From Aphelocoma coerulescens (lineage: Eukaryota > Chordata > Aves > Passeriformes > Corvidae), in assembly GCF_041296385.1 (NCBI RefSeq), contig NC_091015.1, positions 58,532,345 through 58,596,344 of the forward strand: 64,000 nt of DNA, written 5' to 3'. The notes below the pieces were generated by a model, which was given only the letters and a program-made list of their open reading frames with translations, did no database searches and was not told the origin of the DNA. Below are positions 36,401 to 51,400 of this stretch, in pieces (within the stretch, counting starts at the first letter, position 1; each line of letters opens with the position of its first letter). Both the position numbers and the translations under genes were made by a program.

Positions 36401-39400
36401 AGTGCCAGTGGCATAATAGTGCCATTCCTCATAAACATGAGGAATTAAGACATCTGTGTGATCTTGGCATCATGGAGTCATGATGGGATGGCTTGCAAAG
36501 TGCCATGTTACAGTGTGGGGATATTGGCTCTTCAGGAAAGGCAGAGCAAGAGGATGAGGGAGGGGAAGTTAGGCATTATGTGGGAGAACAGCTGGAATGT
36601 CTGGAGCTCTGCAGAGGGGATAGGTGATGTGCCAATTGAGAGCTTATGGGTAGGAATTAAAGAGTAGGACAATGTGGATGACATTGTAGTGAGTGCCTGC
36701 TGTAGGCCACCTGACCAGGAAGAACAAGTAGATGAGACCTCTTTTGAAGAGCTAGAAGTAGCCTCACATTCACAGGCCGTGCTCTTAGTAGGGTGACCTC
36801 AACCACCCTGATGTCGCCTGCAGGGACAGCGCAGCAGGGCATGAGCAACCCAGGAGGTTACTGGAACGTGCTGATTGACAGCTTCCTGACCCAAGTGATA
36901 GAGGATATCTCTGCTGTACCTCATGAAACAGGGAAGGGCTCATTGGCGTTGTGACTTTCAAGGTCAGTCAGGCTTGTCTACCTTCACATGGTGGACTTCA
37001 TGATTCTGAAAGAAAGAAGCAGGGCAGAAGACCAAGATCACATCTTCGGACTTCAGGACAGCAAAGTCCCATGGGATAAAGCTTTGGAGGGAAGAGAGGC
37101 CCAAGATAGCTGGTAAACATTCAAGGATCAGCTCTTCCAAACTCAAGAGCAGCAAATCCCAATGAACTGGAAGTCACGCAAAAAATGGCAGCAGGCTTGC
37201 ATGGGTAAGCAAGGGAACTCAAATACAAAAGTTAGGCATACAGAACATGGAAGCAGGGACCGGTAACCTGAGAGGAGTACAGAGATACTGTCCAAGCCTG
37301 CAGGGATGCAATCAGAAAAGCCAAAGCCCAGCTGGAACTGAATCTGGTGAGGAATGTGAAAAGCAAGATGGTCTTCTGTAAGTACGTAAACGGCAAGAGG
37401 AAGACTATTTAAAATGGGCCCCCTGCTGAATGGGACAGAGGCCATGGTGACACAGGACATGGAAAAGGCTGAAGTACTCAATGCCTTCTTAGCTTCAGTC
37501 TTTTCTGGTATCACTGGTCTGTAGGAGTCCTAGGCCCTAGACATGAAGGGAGAGTCTGAAGCAAGGAATATGTGCTCTTGGTGGAAGAGGAACAGGTCAG
37601 GGAATACTTAAGCAAACTGAACATACCTAAATCCTCGGGTCCTGATGGGATGCACCCACAAGTGCTGAGGGCAGTGCCCTATATCACTGTGAGGCCACTC
37701 TTGATAGTCTTTGAATGATCTTGGTGACTAGGAGAGGTACTTGAGACTACAGGAAAGCTAATGTTGATCTTCAAAAAGAAGGACCCAGGGAACTACAGGC
37801 TTCCTGGGAAGATGGTGGAGCAATGTTTCCTGGGAACCATTTCCTGGTACATGAATCATCATCAGGAGTAGTCAGCACCGGTTTCCCAAGGGGGTATCAT
37901 GCTTGGCCAGCTTGATAAATACCTTCGATGGACTGGGTGGCTTGGTAGACCAGGGGAGGGTAGTAGGTATTGTTTACAAGTGATTTCCTTCAGTAAGGCT
38001 TTTGCTGGTTTCTCCCATAAGATCTTTACAGAGAAAAGAAGTATGGGCTGAATGAGCATCCTTTGAGATACTCAGAACCAGCCAGGCTTAGTGCTGGGCA
38101 ATTGGCTGTAGGTGACCTTGCCTTGAGCAGGGGGTTTGGCCAAGATTACCTCCAGAAGTCCCTTCCAAACCTGAACATTCTGGGAATTTTGTGACGGAAT
38201 TACCGCAGATTCAGTGTGTAGCAGGGGGCAGTTACTATCCGTAGCTTGCGTTGCCTTGCTCCTCTGGCTGCTCTCCAGGAAAGAGCAGAGAGAAAAGCAT
38301 GTATAGGTCTCAGGTAGGGATGGTAAAAAACAGTGCTGTGGTGCTTTTCACACTTTCAGAGCAGCTACATGTCCAAAACTCCAAAATGGAATGTATCTGT
38401 TCATCTGTCTTGAAAATTTCCAGACCTGTTTCTACATTTTCAAGTCTTGTATTCTTTGATTTTTACCTTTATCAAATCTACTGTCTTAATATTATTTTGT
38501 ACCTATAAAAGGTTAGCCACACTTCTTGAGGAAACAAGCAGAATTTTTTTTCTTCACCCACCTCCCTACCTCCCAAAAAAAATGTTGAGAGAGAACAGAG
38601 AAATACTTGAGAAAGTTTATTAATATTGCTAGAATTGAAAAATGCTGACGTTAAATATAGTTGAACTTACATGTTATAGCTGTGTGGGTAGAAAAACACT
38701 GGTAATTGAACGAATCACACTAACAGGAAAAGTTTCCTCCTGTTACATGTAGGAGGAGAAGTTTTGTATTTTTTACTCAGCTGCACTAGGTGAACATCTG
38801 TTTCGTATGGATTTATGTCATCAATGACTGTATCAATGTTCACGTGATGCTTGGGTGAAGAAAGCCGGTATATGTGTAGAGCATATCCATAAATATGCTA
38901 ATTGTGTCCAGCAAAAAAATCCTGAAATGGTCTATAGTTGGAAGTAACATCAGTCTATGAAAACTGAAAGGAGATGAAGAAATCATTTGCTCATTCACAG
39001 GGTTATTGCCTTGTAGGGCAACTCAGAATGTCTTTTAAAGGTGTTATACACTGGACTGTAAAGGTAGCCTGAAGGGCAGTGTAGGTGAATATTTTACTGC
39101 ATTTCATCTTAGTGAACGTTTTAGTTGGGGAGATGTGATTTTGCAAATTAATATGTGCTACTCATTGTGGAAGGAAAAAAGACCTTGTAGTTAAATAAAT
39201 TGCTACAAGCTTTGCCTCTTTTGAAGCACAACAGTTTATCATATTCACTGGAAAGATAGGTTTGCTCATACTGTTGATATAACCAGTAACTGTCTCTTTT
39301 AGAGGTCTATTTCTGAAATCTTACAAAGCATAAAAATCATACAAAGGCAACAGGTATATGGACAAAATTAAATATGGGAGAATAGTATTTATGTTTTGGG

Positions 39401-42400
39401 AAAAGTATAAAAACTCTGCAAGAGTTTGTTTTGGAAGACCAATTAATGGTTCTCAGTATGTTGCCATTCATCAGTTTTAAAAAAGAAAGGAATTCAGCCT
39501 TGAAATGTTTGTCTTCAGAAAAACAAACAGAGAAGCAAAATGAGATAATTGAACTTTGAAAATATCTCTAGTTTTAGAGGGACCAAAAAGTTTCACTTTG
39601 TTTTGTTAATTTGCATTCTGTGAAGTGCACGTTGCTATCTGGATCTCTCAAACTCGGGTTTCAGGTACTGGTGTCCTTGTCTGCTGTGAACCAAAGGTAA
39701 TCTAAATGCATTAAACACAGAATAGCCTTGTGCTCCTACTCTTTTACTGATGCAGGTTTTTTTCTCTTTAAAGGTCAGTCCTATGAGATACGGATGCTAG
39801 ATAATCGGAAAGCTGGAGACATACCGGAGATCAATGGAAAACTGGTGAAGGTGAGTTTTAAGCTCACTAGATAGCATTACTAACAAACAAGAGATTGTCT
39901 ATTTTATGGATTTTTTTTTTCTGCTGTCACTAGGTACTTGGTCAGAATATGTGGACCAGCGATGTTTACAAATAAAAACGTATGGATATGAGTATCCAAT
40001 GCACACTTGTGTGCACTGAAGACCTAAGTATTTATGCAAAACTTAAGATAGTTGTCTGTAGATTTTGTATCCAGTGTCTTTTGAGCCATCACATTGTCCA
40101 TTTCAAGTGATTAGGAGAGGTGACACGAAGGTAGAGGATCATTTAGATAGAAGTGGAGGTATTGTGAGCGTGTTTCTTAAGAAATGTTGCAGAAAACACA
40201 TGGAGCCAACCTGTGAGTTTTGCAGCAGTGGGATATTGGAGATATATCCATAGGAAAATGGATCTCTAATTTTGCTGCTTGTTGAGCAGTTTATTCCACA
40301 GCTGAGCCCCTTTCCTCAATTCCAGGTTTGTCTCCTTGTGCTTTAATGTTAGTAGAAAGTACTGTGGATCTGAGGTATTGTATGAGCTATGAAAATGAGG
40401 CAAACTGAAAAATGACCCAATTAAGAGTATGAATGATTAAAAGAACTGATAGAGTGATGGAGGGGTTTGGATTTTTCTTCTAAGGACCTGATGATTATTG
40501 ATTTTATTGAATTATCAAAAAAATCTTATTCAGGTATTATTAAAGAAGGGAAAAACTTCAATTAAAGTCACTTTGAAAGTGGTGCTGATAAATGCACCAG
40601 AACAATGTGCCTGGGGGAGGCTGAATCTTTACCTGCCAGCTTTGGGCTCTGTAATTTGTCAGCTTTGGCTTGCTTGCAGAGTCCTGTGCCTTGTTCTTAA
40701 TTGTTTGTGGGGTGGTTGTTCAGGGATCATTTCAGGAAGAGTTAAGCACGAGCAAAAAAAATGGGATTTGAGAACTGCGTAATTAAACGTTTTACAACCT
40801 GGCATGGTGACTTGCTGTAATAAGCACGTGGACTATTTTGCCCCCTTAGGTGCTATTTCCTTGTAGCCCTGGGGTGTCTCTCTGCTGTAATTTCCTAGGT
40901 TTGTATGTGGGCGATGAGTCGTTCGGTAGGTAGACTAGGGCAAAGCAGTGTAAAAGTTTAGAAAAGTAAATTTTACCATAGCAAGGTGTTGTAATGCTGC
41001 ATCAATAAATTCTCCCCTTTGGACAATTAAATATTGGAATCCCAGTACTTTACCAAAGAAGTCGTTTCATGGCATTGAAGGTGGCTGTGGATATTTCCAA
41101 GTTCCAAACTTGCCAGTTAGCAGTGCAGAAGGAATGGTGTGTTTGTGTGTGTTCGTACGTGTACATGCACGCACACATTTGCTTTCTGTTATCTTTGAAA
41201 TAAACCCAAGGAAATGCAATCCATCTGGAAGAGGCACTCCATTTAAAAGTTCTTGGGTTTTGTGGACGCTTTTAGCTGCTGTTAGTACAAGGAAGACTGT
41301 AGAAAAATGGAAAAAAAAATGCAAATTTGTCTGCAATCTATTTGTTGGGTAACAATCAATGTATACAGTGGTTTTCCCAGCCTCTGGGAACAAATTGCTT
41401 TGTATGTGCATTAATTTAGCAGCACCAAAACTGGCTACAAAAATAGGTATTGTTAGATAATTGCTTCTAGCTGAATAAAGTTAATTATGTTGTAGTTGTT
41501 CTGGATGAATATTTCATCTAGAGTAGTTGAGAAAGTTTGGAACTTTTTATTTGGAACTTTTAAATTCTTTCTATTAATTAAATCAAAGATATTTTGTAAA
41601 TATCTTACAAGTACTAGGAAGGGAATTTCCTATTTTGTTTCTTAAAATGTGTTACAGAAATTCAGAGAATTCCCAGTGAAAGAATGATCAAGTAATATTC
41701 ACCACTTTTCATAATAAATGGAATCTTTGGTATTTGCTTTCTTAAATAATTTGGTGTTGTCTACACAGCGTTGATACTGTGCTGTCGGTGTTGCTCAGTT
41801 CACTGTATGTAATTCATAGTGACCTTTAGAGTATCCGATCAGACGTCATTCTCCCTTGCATTTTTACCACATTTTCAAGTATCTCCTACTGCTCAGTTCT
41901 ATTTCTGTGTTCTGGAATATTTTGGGATACTGATGGTTGCCAGAATTTTTGCTGTATATATGTATTTATTGGCACTGTGGCTATTTTGGGGTGTTTTAGT
42001 GCTTTATCTTTAGGCTGTTTCTAAACGTGTAGTGACTCTGTGGCTCATCACAGGCTTGTTTTCTTCTTTTTTAGAGCATTATAAGAGTTGTGTTCCATGA
42101 CAGAAGGTTGCAGTATACAGAGCACCAGCAGCTAGAGGGTTGGAAGTGGAACCGCCCTGGGGACAGACTTCTCGACTTAGGTACAATTGTTTCTATTTGT
42201 TGCCACTCTATGGAATTCAATTTCCAAATTTAAATTGATCATGTTCACATTTATGCTGGGGCTGGTGAAAAAGGACAGACCAGATTTCTGGATGCTGCTT
42301 TGTCATAAGTGTGTATTTTGAATATAAATGTTCTTACCACTTTAACATTTTTTCCGAACTTTTAAGTGCTGTTAAAGTAAGATAGCAACTCTGCAACCCT

Positions 42401-45400
42401 ACACGTTTGATCATCTTTCTAATTTTGGTTGCTAAGTGTTGCAGTAATTAGAACACAGGCAAAAGTAACTTTCTCTTTTAGACTGTGAAAATGGTACAAA
42501 CATGGTTTTGGTACTTTGTGTAACTTGATCATTTTTAGTGCATGACTTCAGGGATCGCAGCAGGGGAGGAGAATGAAAAAGCACCCAAAACCTTGAGCAC
42601 TCTGTATGTTGAATATACTAATATTCTGTGTATCAGTTCTAAGAAACTGGTCAAGCTACCAAAGCCCACATTTTTCCATCCTACCTTGTGTATGCTGATG
42701 GTAACCTTTTATTACAATTTATTTATAGTGTTTTCTTGCTGCATGATTGTTCTGAAATGTATGCTACTTATTTTAATAGATATTCCAATGTCTGTTGGAG
42801 TCATTGATATCAAGACAAATCCAAGCCAGCTCAATGCAGTTGAATTTTTATGGGATCCAACAAAATGTACATCTGCTTTTATTCAGGTTTGAAACTTTAT
42901 TTGACTGGATGTCTGTGTTTGGTGCCTTTCAGGTCACAAACAGCAGTATATTTGAACTGCAAAGCTTCTTGATTTATTATTTGTGGGATGGCCATTAAAT
43001 ACCATCTTTGTGAAAAAACACAGGTTCACAGGTCTATTAGAGTCCCCAGTAAGGTTTTTTCTGTTTAATTTTGGTTTATAGAAAAATATAGATAAAAAGC
43101 TCTTTGAAGAAAGCTCTCATGGTTAAACTATTCAGTTGTACAAAGTGTAAGAATTAACTTACATTCCTCTCAATAACTCTCACTACTACTTCCAGCAGAA
43201 GCTTGGCTTAAGGATTCAAAATGAAAATTATTGTCCTACAAAAAAAAGGGTTTTAAATCAGACACTCAAAAAGATGTTTCTTACTATGTCAATAGGTTTC
43301 CTTATAGGAATTCTATTATTTGTGTATTTGATATTCAGGGCAACTGAACGTCCTTTGTTTGGAAATTATTTAGATAGAACGTTCATATTCACATTGCTTA
43401 CTTTTGTCTCGGATCTGATTTCATTATAAAAAAAGTATAGGTGTAAAGTTTCAGGTAGCAATATTCCTTACTCTGGCTGTCAAAATAGGTTAAATTCTGT
43501 ATTGTCAGTAAATTAACTTTGATCTAGTACAATAAAAGATACTTTTTTTAGTAAGAGTTACCTAATTGCTAAAATGTGGTCATCTTGAAGAACTGTGAGA
43601 TAAATTATGAAAATTTTTTTAATGCATTTCCTTATAAGAAAGATAAAAAACTGAAAATGGAACTGATATTATGCAAGTATAATTCACTCATTCTAAAGGC
43701 TCGCTTAAAATTCCATAAGGAAGCAAAAAATTGGGAGCACTCCAGTGACATTGTTCATAATTCCTTGTATTGCCCTGATTTTCTCCTTAGATATCCTTAA
43801 GGGGTCTTTATAGCTTATAAACCCAGTCTTCATTCTGATGTAGCACCTGAAGCAATTACACACATGATTAAAAGGTCTGTGGACTTTTAAAGGAGTTGGG
43901 CATATTTGAAAATACCCAAATTTGAAAAATGAGATGAGGGTGCGTGAGATGAAAAACTCTTCCAGTCAGTGACCTTTTATAGCTCTGCTAATATTTACAA
44001 GAAGCTGTTTATGTGATGTGGGTAACATAATAAAGTTCATGCCTGAAATGCTTCTGAGGGTCCTTTTTGTTTGGTCATTGGGTTTTTTTTCAGGTACATT
44101 GTATCAGCACTGAATTTACCCCTCGTAAACACGGAGGAGAGAAAGGAGTTCCTTTTAGGATTCAGGTTGACACCTTTAAACAGACTGAAAATGGAGAATA
44201 TACAGATCATCTACATTCAGCCAGTTGTCAAATCAAAGTTTTTAAGGTAACATTAGAAAACAGATCCTTAAGTCTCTAAGTAAAGTTCTCATAAACATAT
44301 GGGAAATCGTTATATTACTGCTTGTAATGGTTCATATCCGAGATCAAATTTCAGTTATAAAACCATATTCCACTTGTGTTCATGTTCACATAACTGTTCA
44401 TTTTTAGCCCAAAGGAGCAGACAGAAAACAGAAAACAGACAGAGAAAAGATGGAAAAGAGAACTGCACATGAGAAAGAGAAGTATCAGCCTTCATATGAC
44501 ACCACAGTTCTTACAGAGGTAACAACATAAAATTGCATCTGCTGACTGAAGAGATTATATGTAGATACAGCACATTACTTAGCTGCAGTCTTGGAAGGGT
44601 TGGGGAAGAATTAGTTCTGCACAGATAAGCTTTTTATTTGACAAACTTTTCCAGCAAGCAGCAACATGAAATTTTAAGATTTTGTTTAGTAAACTTGGAT
44701 TTAGATACTCAGTAGATGCTTGTATTAAAACACACTTTAGACTGAACACTGTTTGACTGACTGTATCGAACCCTTGAGCAAGACTTTTGATACAGATTTC
44801 AAAATCTTGCAGATGAAAAGGAAAAAAGAAGGGGGGACTCTAAAGTTTAATTTCCAAGTTTGAGCTTCAAAGTCTATTTTTCAGAGATTACTGAATTTAA
44901 GGCCAGAGCCTCAGTAGGTTTTTTTATTAAAACATCAGTGAGTTCTATGCATTTTTCTAAATATTTCAGAAGTTTTAAAAAGGCTTTTAGATCTTTCCTC
45001 ACTGTATAATGAAAAGAAATTGATCCACATCTTTGGTGTTTGTCCAGATGAGGCTTGAGCCTATAATTGAAGATGCAGTTGAACATGAGCAGAAAAAGTC
45101 CAGCAAGCGGACTTTGCCAGCAGACTACGGTGATTCTCTGGCAAAGCGAGGCAGTGTAAGGGACTTCTGCTTACCTTTTGATTATGCAAGATACCTTGTG
45201 CAGTGTTAGATATAGGAGAAACTTCCATTATGTAAAGTAAAAATACTTTGATTGCTGTGTCTTAATTTTATTCACTTCTATGTATCCCAATTACTCCATG
45301 TTTATTTTCAGCAAAGGAATCCTTCCTAAATCTAACACTTAAACTGTTGCAGAGGGACTGTGTAACTTAAAAGTCAAGAACTTTCAGTTTATATGGCATT

Positions 45401-48400
45401 AAATGAAACAGCTTTTTTCTTTCCTATCCATGTGTAATTAGTGGAAGTAAGAACAGTGACATTTAGTGGTTTGTTCCTATTTGTACTTAGATTCAGTAGA
45501 AATTTTCATGTACCTCAGTACTTTTAAGAAGCCATGTTGTGTTGCAGATGCTTCTTAGTGATTTTTCTTTTAGCCGTCTACATACTGTGCTCCAAGCAGG
45601 TTTAATGCAGTTCAGAAGAGTCAGCTCATCTTCATGATCTGTGTTATGTTAACCCTATATGTGCACCTCAGAAGGAATCTGACCTGTATCCTGTGCCCTC
45701 CCTGACATATGTCCTGTGCAGTCGTCCTGCCAAGGGTTATTAGCATTTTAGATTTCTTAAATGCTGTTCCTTAAGGAGGAACAATTCCACATCTTTCATT
45801 TGGCAGGTTTAAATGTCAATTAATAATGTGACTGTGGAAGGCAATTATTTGACTGTTCTTCAAACAGGCATACTGTGCTGAAGCTCTTTCCAAACAGTGC
45901 TTAAGCAATGGCTGTCTGACTCCTGTCCCTCAGGCATGATTTGGTTTGTATTTATGATCTGTGAAAGTGATGTATAAGGTTTTATATTTAGGTTATAAAA
46001 TACTTCAGCGTATGCCTCTTGTTTATAACCCATGTAAGTGGGTGGGAAGGAACAAGCAATATTAGTCACATTGGTTCTTTGGAGTATATTTGGATTTTCT
46101 GTTTTGTGAACCCAAAACTACTGTATGCACTATGCTGTCTGAATTTACCTTCTACTATTCTTCTACTATTCTGTTGGGTTTTTTTGGTTTTTATTCTTTA
46201 TTTTAAGGTGCACCTTTATGGTTCTTTGGCAGTGCATTCTTTTACTTGTTCCAGCTGGCCCTGGGGGAGAGGCAGGAGAAAACAGGCTTTTATCACTTTT
46301 GCTTATAAAGCATCTTTTGAAGCTTGTCCTTGGAGGGATTTCTGTGTCTTTCTCCTCTCGTGCTGTTACAAGTATTTCATTGAATGATTGTTGCTTATAG
46401 GAAGAATAATAGAGAAAGGTATTTTTAAACAGATAAGACAAATCCATTGTCCAGAGCAGGACAAACCTTAGCTAAATCCTACCTAGAAGTTGTCTAACCC
46501 TTCCTTAACAATCTCGTGGAAGACTAAGCTTCTATGAATTACCTTAATTCTACATTACCTCAACTGTAGTGAAGAAAAGCTTAGGTAGGACATTACTGGA
46601 CTTCTGATGCCTTTCCCAAAGCACACAAAGGATAATGACCCACAGCCTATTTTGAATAGCAGCTATGTACTGCTTTCCACTTCTCTTAATTGTGCAGCTC
46701 ACTATTCCTGTTTCTCATCTGCCTGTGATAAGATGCTGTCTTGAGATAATTTGGTCAGTTTGTTGAGACCATTTTGAATTTTATCCATGTTACATGAAAT
46801 GCTTTCAGCCTTGCTAACTTGGTATTGTTTGCAGATTTCAACACATGGTATTTCCATCATTACAATGATTTTTATCATTAGCAAAATTGTTAGAAATTAC
46901 CAAGCCCACAAAAAATACCAAGAAGCACTATTTTTTCTGTATTCGTAGTGAAGCCTTGGTAATTGCTACACACTCAGTACTGGTATTAAATATAGAAGTT
47001 GAATGTAAAACTTGTTTGCTTGATCTAGAAAAGGAGTATCTGATCTACATCTTGAAGGCCAATTCATTGGCCTTTCTCTCTTGTCACCAGACAGGGTTAT
47101 TCTTGTGGGCCCTGTAAATATGGACCCTGTAAAAAGGGGTGATAAATTTTCTACTTAAAGCAATTCTGTCCTTGCAAATCTGTCTTCCCAAATGTGGCCA
47201 TCAGAAGCTTTGGCTGCTTCCAGACTTGCCTGAGATGTGCAGATCAAATGTTCCGTATATGCGGTACTGTTGTCACAGAGGTGCTGAGACAGAAAGTGAA
47301 GATGTGTTTCCCTATGTTTAAGTATGAGTTGGACACTCTTTCACATGTTATGTGTTTCTATATGATGGATCTTTTTGCTTCACATGTCTTGGAGGAGCTG
47401 TAGCTCTATTAGAGAAAAAAAAAACCCAAACCAGAATTGTTTGGTATGTATTTTACTAGGTGCAGTCAAGACTGCTGACTGTTCCTTAGTCTGTGCTGCT
47501 TCCTAGATTCCCAGAAATAGTACTCTGTTACCTTCTCTTGAATTCCAGACATTAATGTTAAACCAATCTATATTTCTCTGCCTTTTTAAAGCTGTGAATT
47601 CTTGTCTTCCTACTACACCTAACCTAACCTTTCCTTTTCATTATTGCTTTTTGCATCACATTTTGTATGTTGGCTTTTTTATTTTACCTCTCCCAAGATT
47701 TTGCTGTTTTATTTGTTAGATATTTCCATTTTTGTTTCTTTTTTTCTTTTTCTCCTATGTGATTATTTCCAGCTCAGTCACAATTGGATTTGGACAGATT
47801 GGTTTCTTACTATGCTTTCTCCAGAAAACATTGAACCTAATGTGTTTTCTTTCCAATTTAATTCGTATTTGTTTCTAACACAAAGCAAGGAGTTTGGTGA
47901 AGCTTCCTTTCTGACTGGTCGTTCTGCTCTGCTCTTCTGTCCTTTCAAAGAACCAGAGGGGGTTTTTTCTAACTACCATCACCCATCTTTCCCGTATCAC
48001 TTATTTTCCTACAAATGCCATCTAGATAAGCTTTTCCATTACTTCTCTGAATTCACGAGATGTATTGAAATTCAGTGCATTCTCTGCAGTTTCTGCAGTG
48101 TTTATCTCAGTATTGTCCAAACAGACAAGACACACAGTTAAACTGCTTGTTAGACTCTTCTTCAAACTACGGAGTGTTAACTTTTTCTGTAAATATAAAC
48201 GGCTACAAATTGAACCTTGCCTTCTGGACCTCAGAGGGGATGTTTACATACAGGTGACCTTCATTCAGGGGCCATTTTATGAAGGAGACACTTTGTTTCC
48301 TTCTTAGTATGTAAAACTTAGTGCTTTTGTAATGAAAAAGGGGAAAAACCCTACCAGCTTCTGTCCCCTGCTTTGAATTTGTAAAAGTGGGAAAATTTGT

Positions 48401-51400
48401 GTTGTGGTAGTTGGGCCTTTGCACTTTTTTCTGTCTGTGGTGTTTTGGTTGATTTTTATATTAGTGTATATTATATGTCACAAGCTAGAATATATACACT
48501 ACTGTTTGATTAAACTTGGTCAAATGGTCATTTTTTGCAGACAGAGCTGATTACAGAGCACATGGAAGTTAAAAGACTTCCAGATACAGACCTTGAAATA
48601 AATTGGAACATTAAGTTATGGACGTGAAAGATTGAAAAAGCTCCATACCATGTATAAGAAAATGGATGCTTTATTCTCTGAGGAGGTGCTGTGTGTCCAA
48701 GTATATATTAAGTCTAACTTGGAGAAGAAATTAGACTTACTGTATTTTGGTTTTGTATTTTGTTTTCATGTTCATTTGGTCTTTGAATATAGTATGGAGT
48801 TCTTTGCCAAGGTTCAGTTTTGCTCTCTTGTAAGGCACAAATTTGGGCAGATTCCGGTATATTGGGAGTAGGAAGGGATATTACATTAAACCATGGCTTA
48901 GAATAATGTGAGATTTTGCAATTCCTCTGCAGTTAGGAATGTTCTGAGTTTAAATGCTATATATCTTAAATCTGGTAAGTCATACTTAGAAAGATTTCTT
49001 ATCTTTTTTTTTTAACTCAGAAAACTTCATAACTTCATTCATTGCCTATACAGAAGGCTGTTCAACATCTGAAACCAAAATAGTTTTCTCCTTCTGAATT
49101 AATCCATGTTTGGAAATAAGACAGTTTCTGGAGTATAGTAGTATCAGTAGCAGTGTGCTAGTAATGAAGGGCAGTTAGTCTTGAGACCTCAAAAACATGA
49201 TCTTGGTAAATTCATCAGTATATATTAGTTGTTTATTACAGGTAAAGATAAAATGCCACTCTTCTTTTCTGTGAGGGCTTTTTATGGAGTTGAGTGCTTC
49301 CTTGTGACAGGGTGACATTTTCTCCTAGGTTTGTGTCCATTGGTCAGGGACTTCTGTATTAGCATCATTAGCTTGCTGAATGTCCTTTGGTTAATTCAGT
49401 TTTGGCTTAGGAATATAAGAAATATCCTGATCTATCAGAGCACAAGGATGAAGTCCAGTGTTCTGTCCCTGACAGTGACAATGGCAGCTGCTTTTTCAGG
49501 GAAGCAGTGTCACTTTCTGTGATCCCTTTCCCTTGTAATCCTCACCCCCCTCAATCCAGAATCGTCATGCAGGATGTTAGAAAAGACAAGACATCCTTGC
49601 TTAGTCTTTGTAGTGTTAATGGATTTGGTGGCCAGGCATTTGCTTAGTCCAGTTTGTGAAGTGCAGGACCTTTGTGCATGAGAGTGATTCCAAAAGCATA
49701 ATCAGCTCAGGTTAATTGCTGGAAGATTTTCTTGTTCCTTGAACCTTTCAGAATTATCTCAGTGCTCAAATACTCATTTTTCCCTCCACAACCTGTAAGA
49801 CAGAAAAAGGAGAATGGAGGCAATAGATGTGTTGCAGTAATATTACACTTACTATTTATTTTTTCTTTTAACCAGCCTGTTGAGTCTCAGTGGATAGTTA
49901 GTGGTGTTTTTGCTGGCATAGGAGACAAGTTAGGAAAGCAAGTTTATGGGAGAAGAAAGGCAACTTACTTTAGGTTTGGATTTTCTTTTTCTGAACACTT
50001 CAAATGTGCTTCTTCTGGATTTAAACCCAGAGCTTCGTTGTGAAGAACTTCAGCTGGGTTTGAAGGACAGAAACACTGACTGCAATACCTACCTTGGGAA
50101 TGGCTCAAAAGTTGTCCTCTGGCACCAGTGCATTCTTCTCTGCCCCTGAATTTAAATATATGGTGGCTAGAATCTTGTAAGGGAATGGTGGCTAAGGGTG
50201 TGAAACTTGGATTTGTGTGTCCACATAAACATCTTGGATTAAAATTTAGGAAGAGAATGTCACAAAATTTAAGAATTTTAATTGCACTTCCAAAATATTT
50301 CAGAAGAACAAAGTTAACACTACTATGTTGAGCTTTGATTTTAAAACTACAGCTTTGGACCACATATTTAAGGAATGAAGGCTACTTCTAACTACCTGAT
50401 GTAATGTAACATTTTAAATGTAACATTAAAATGAGCTTGAGAAGAGAGACAACAGGTGGGAATATACAAAATTGGAGGAGGAAAGTGTCACCTTGCAAGG
50501 TCATAGAGGAGCATGCTCTGTGCAGGGGGCACTGTTTGTAGCCCAAAGGGTGGCTTTGACCACATAATCAAAGTCTGGACACTGTGGCTAACAAAAATGC
50601 CTGCTTTGAGTCAAATCTCAGACAGATAAAGGAAGTTCCTCATTTTTAAGCTATTTGCATGCAAGACAAATTTATTTTAATTCCATGTGCCATGCTGGGG
50701 AACTTGCCATCTTATGCTGACAAGTGAAAAATGGGGTTCAGCACCGAAATGTTGTTAACTCTCTTACAGAAGATGCCAGCTGGTGTTCACTTACTTACTG
50801 TTTCCCCCAGACAGAGGAAGGATTTTTCAACACAAAATTGTTGAAGCAAGTTTCCATTGATATTAAGTCTTAGTTTCCCTCCTCCTTCTTCCTCTGTTCT
50901 ACAGGGCTGTGATATAAATCTGGAAATTTCTTACAAGGTGTTTAGCTGGTGCATGATAAATATATCAGAAATCTTTGTTGTCTTAACAGGAGTGGTCTTA
51001 ACTTACCTGATCTTGGGCTACTTGCTCATTTTAATCACGTCTTTGAACATATAAAAACCTGTTTGGTGTTTTTTGTTTTTCTTTAAAATACTGTATTTTT
51101 AATACTGTTGGGAGCACTAAAAGGTAGCCTTGTTTTGAAAAGCTTTATCATGATGATTTTAAAAAATATCCAAAAAAAGACTGTCAGAATTTGACAGCTG
51201 TCTTACCATATACGTGTGATGACTTAAGTTTGTGTAAAAAATTCTGGTTTACCAAGCAGTTCAGAAAAAGCAGTCCATGTAACTAAGCATAATTTTAGTC
51301 CTGCAGTAAATTATTTAAAATTCTGAATTTACAAAATTTCTACTGAAAATTCTGCTTGTATTTGATTGCTCTCAGGGCAGAGACATTAAATTTATCCACA

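Larger units (their letters stand above)
33684..39773. other. UBP1: UBP1 intron 2
   Basis: 6.1 kb, about 40% of it CR1-derived (three fragments listed separately), plus a TA microsatellite. The rest is unremarkable intron. Confidence 0.7.
39851..45047. other. UBP1: UBP1 introns 3-7
   Basis: Introns 39851-42074, 42181-42779, 42887-44093, 44247-44407 and 44519-45047. AT-rich, with good acceptor pyrimidine tracts before each exon; no repeats of known family seen. Confidence 0.7.

Noticed and set aside
47644..48141. 165-codon frame in UBP1 intron 8
   Set aside because: Phe/Leu/Ser-rich translation of T-rich intron DNA; no transmembrane protein family recognised.
48541..48626. Exon-like stretch after a TTTTTTGCAG acceptor in UBP1 intron 8
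   Set aside because: It ends in an in-frame stop, has no usable donor, and has no counterpart in the protein family.
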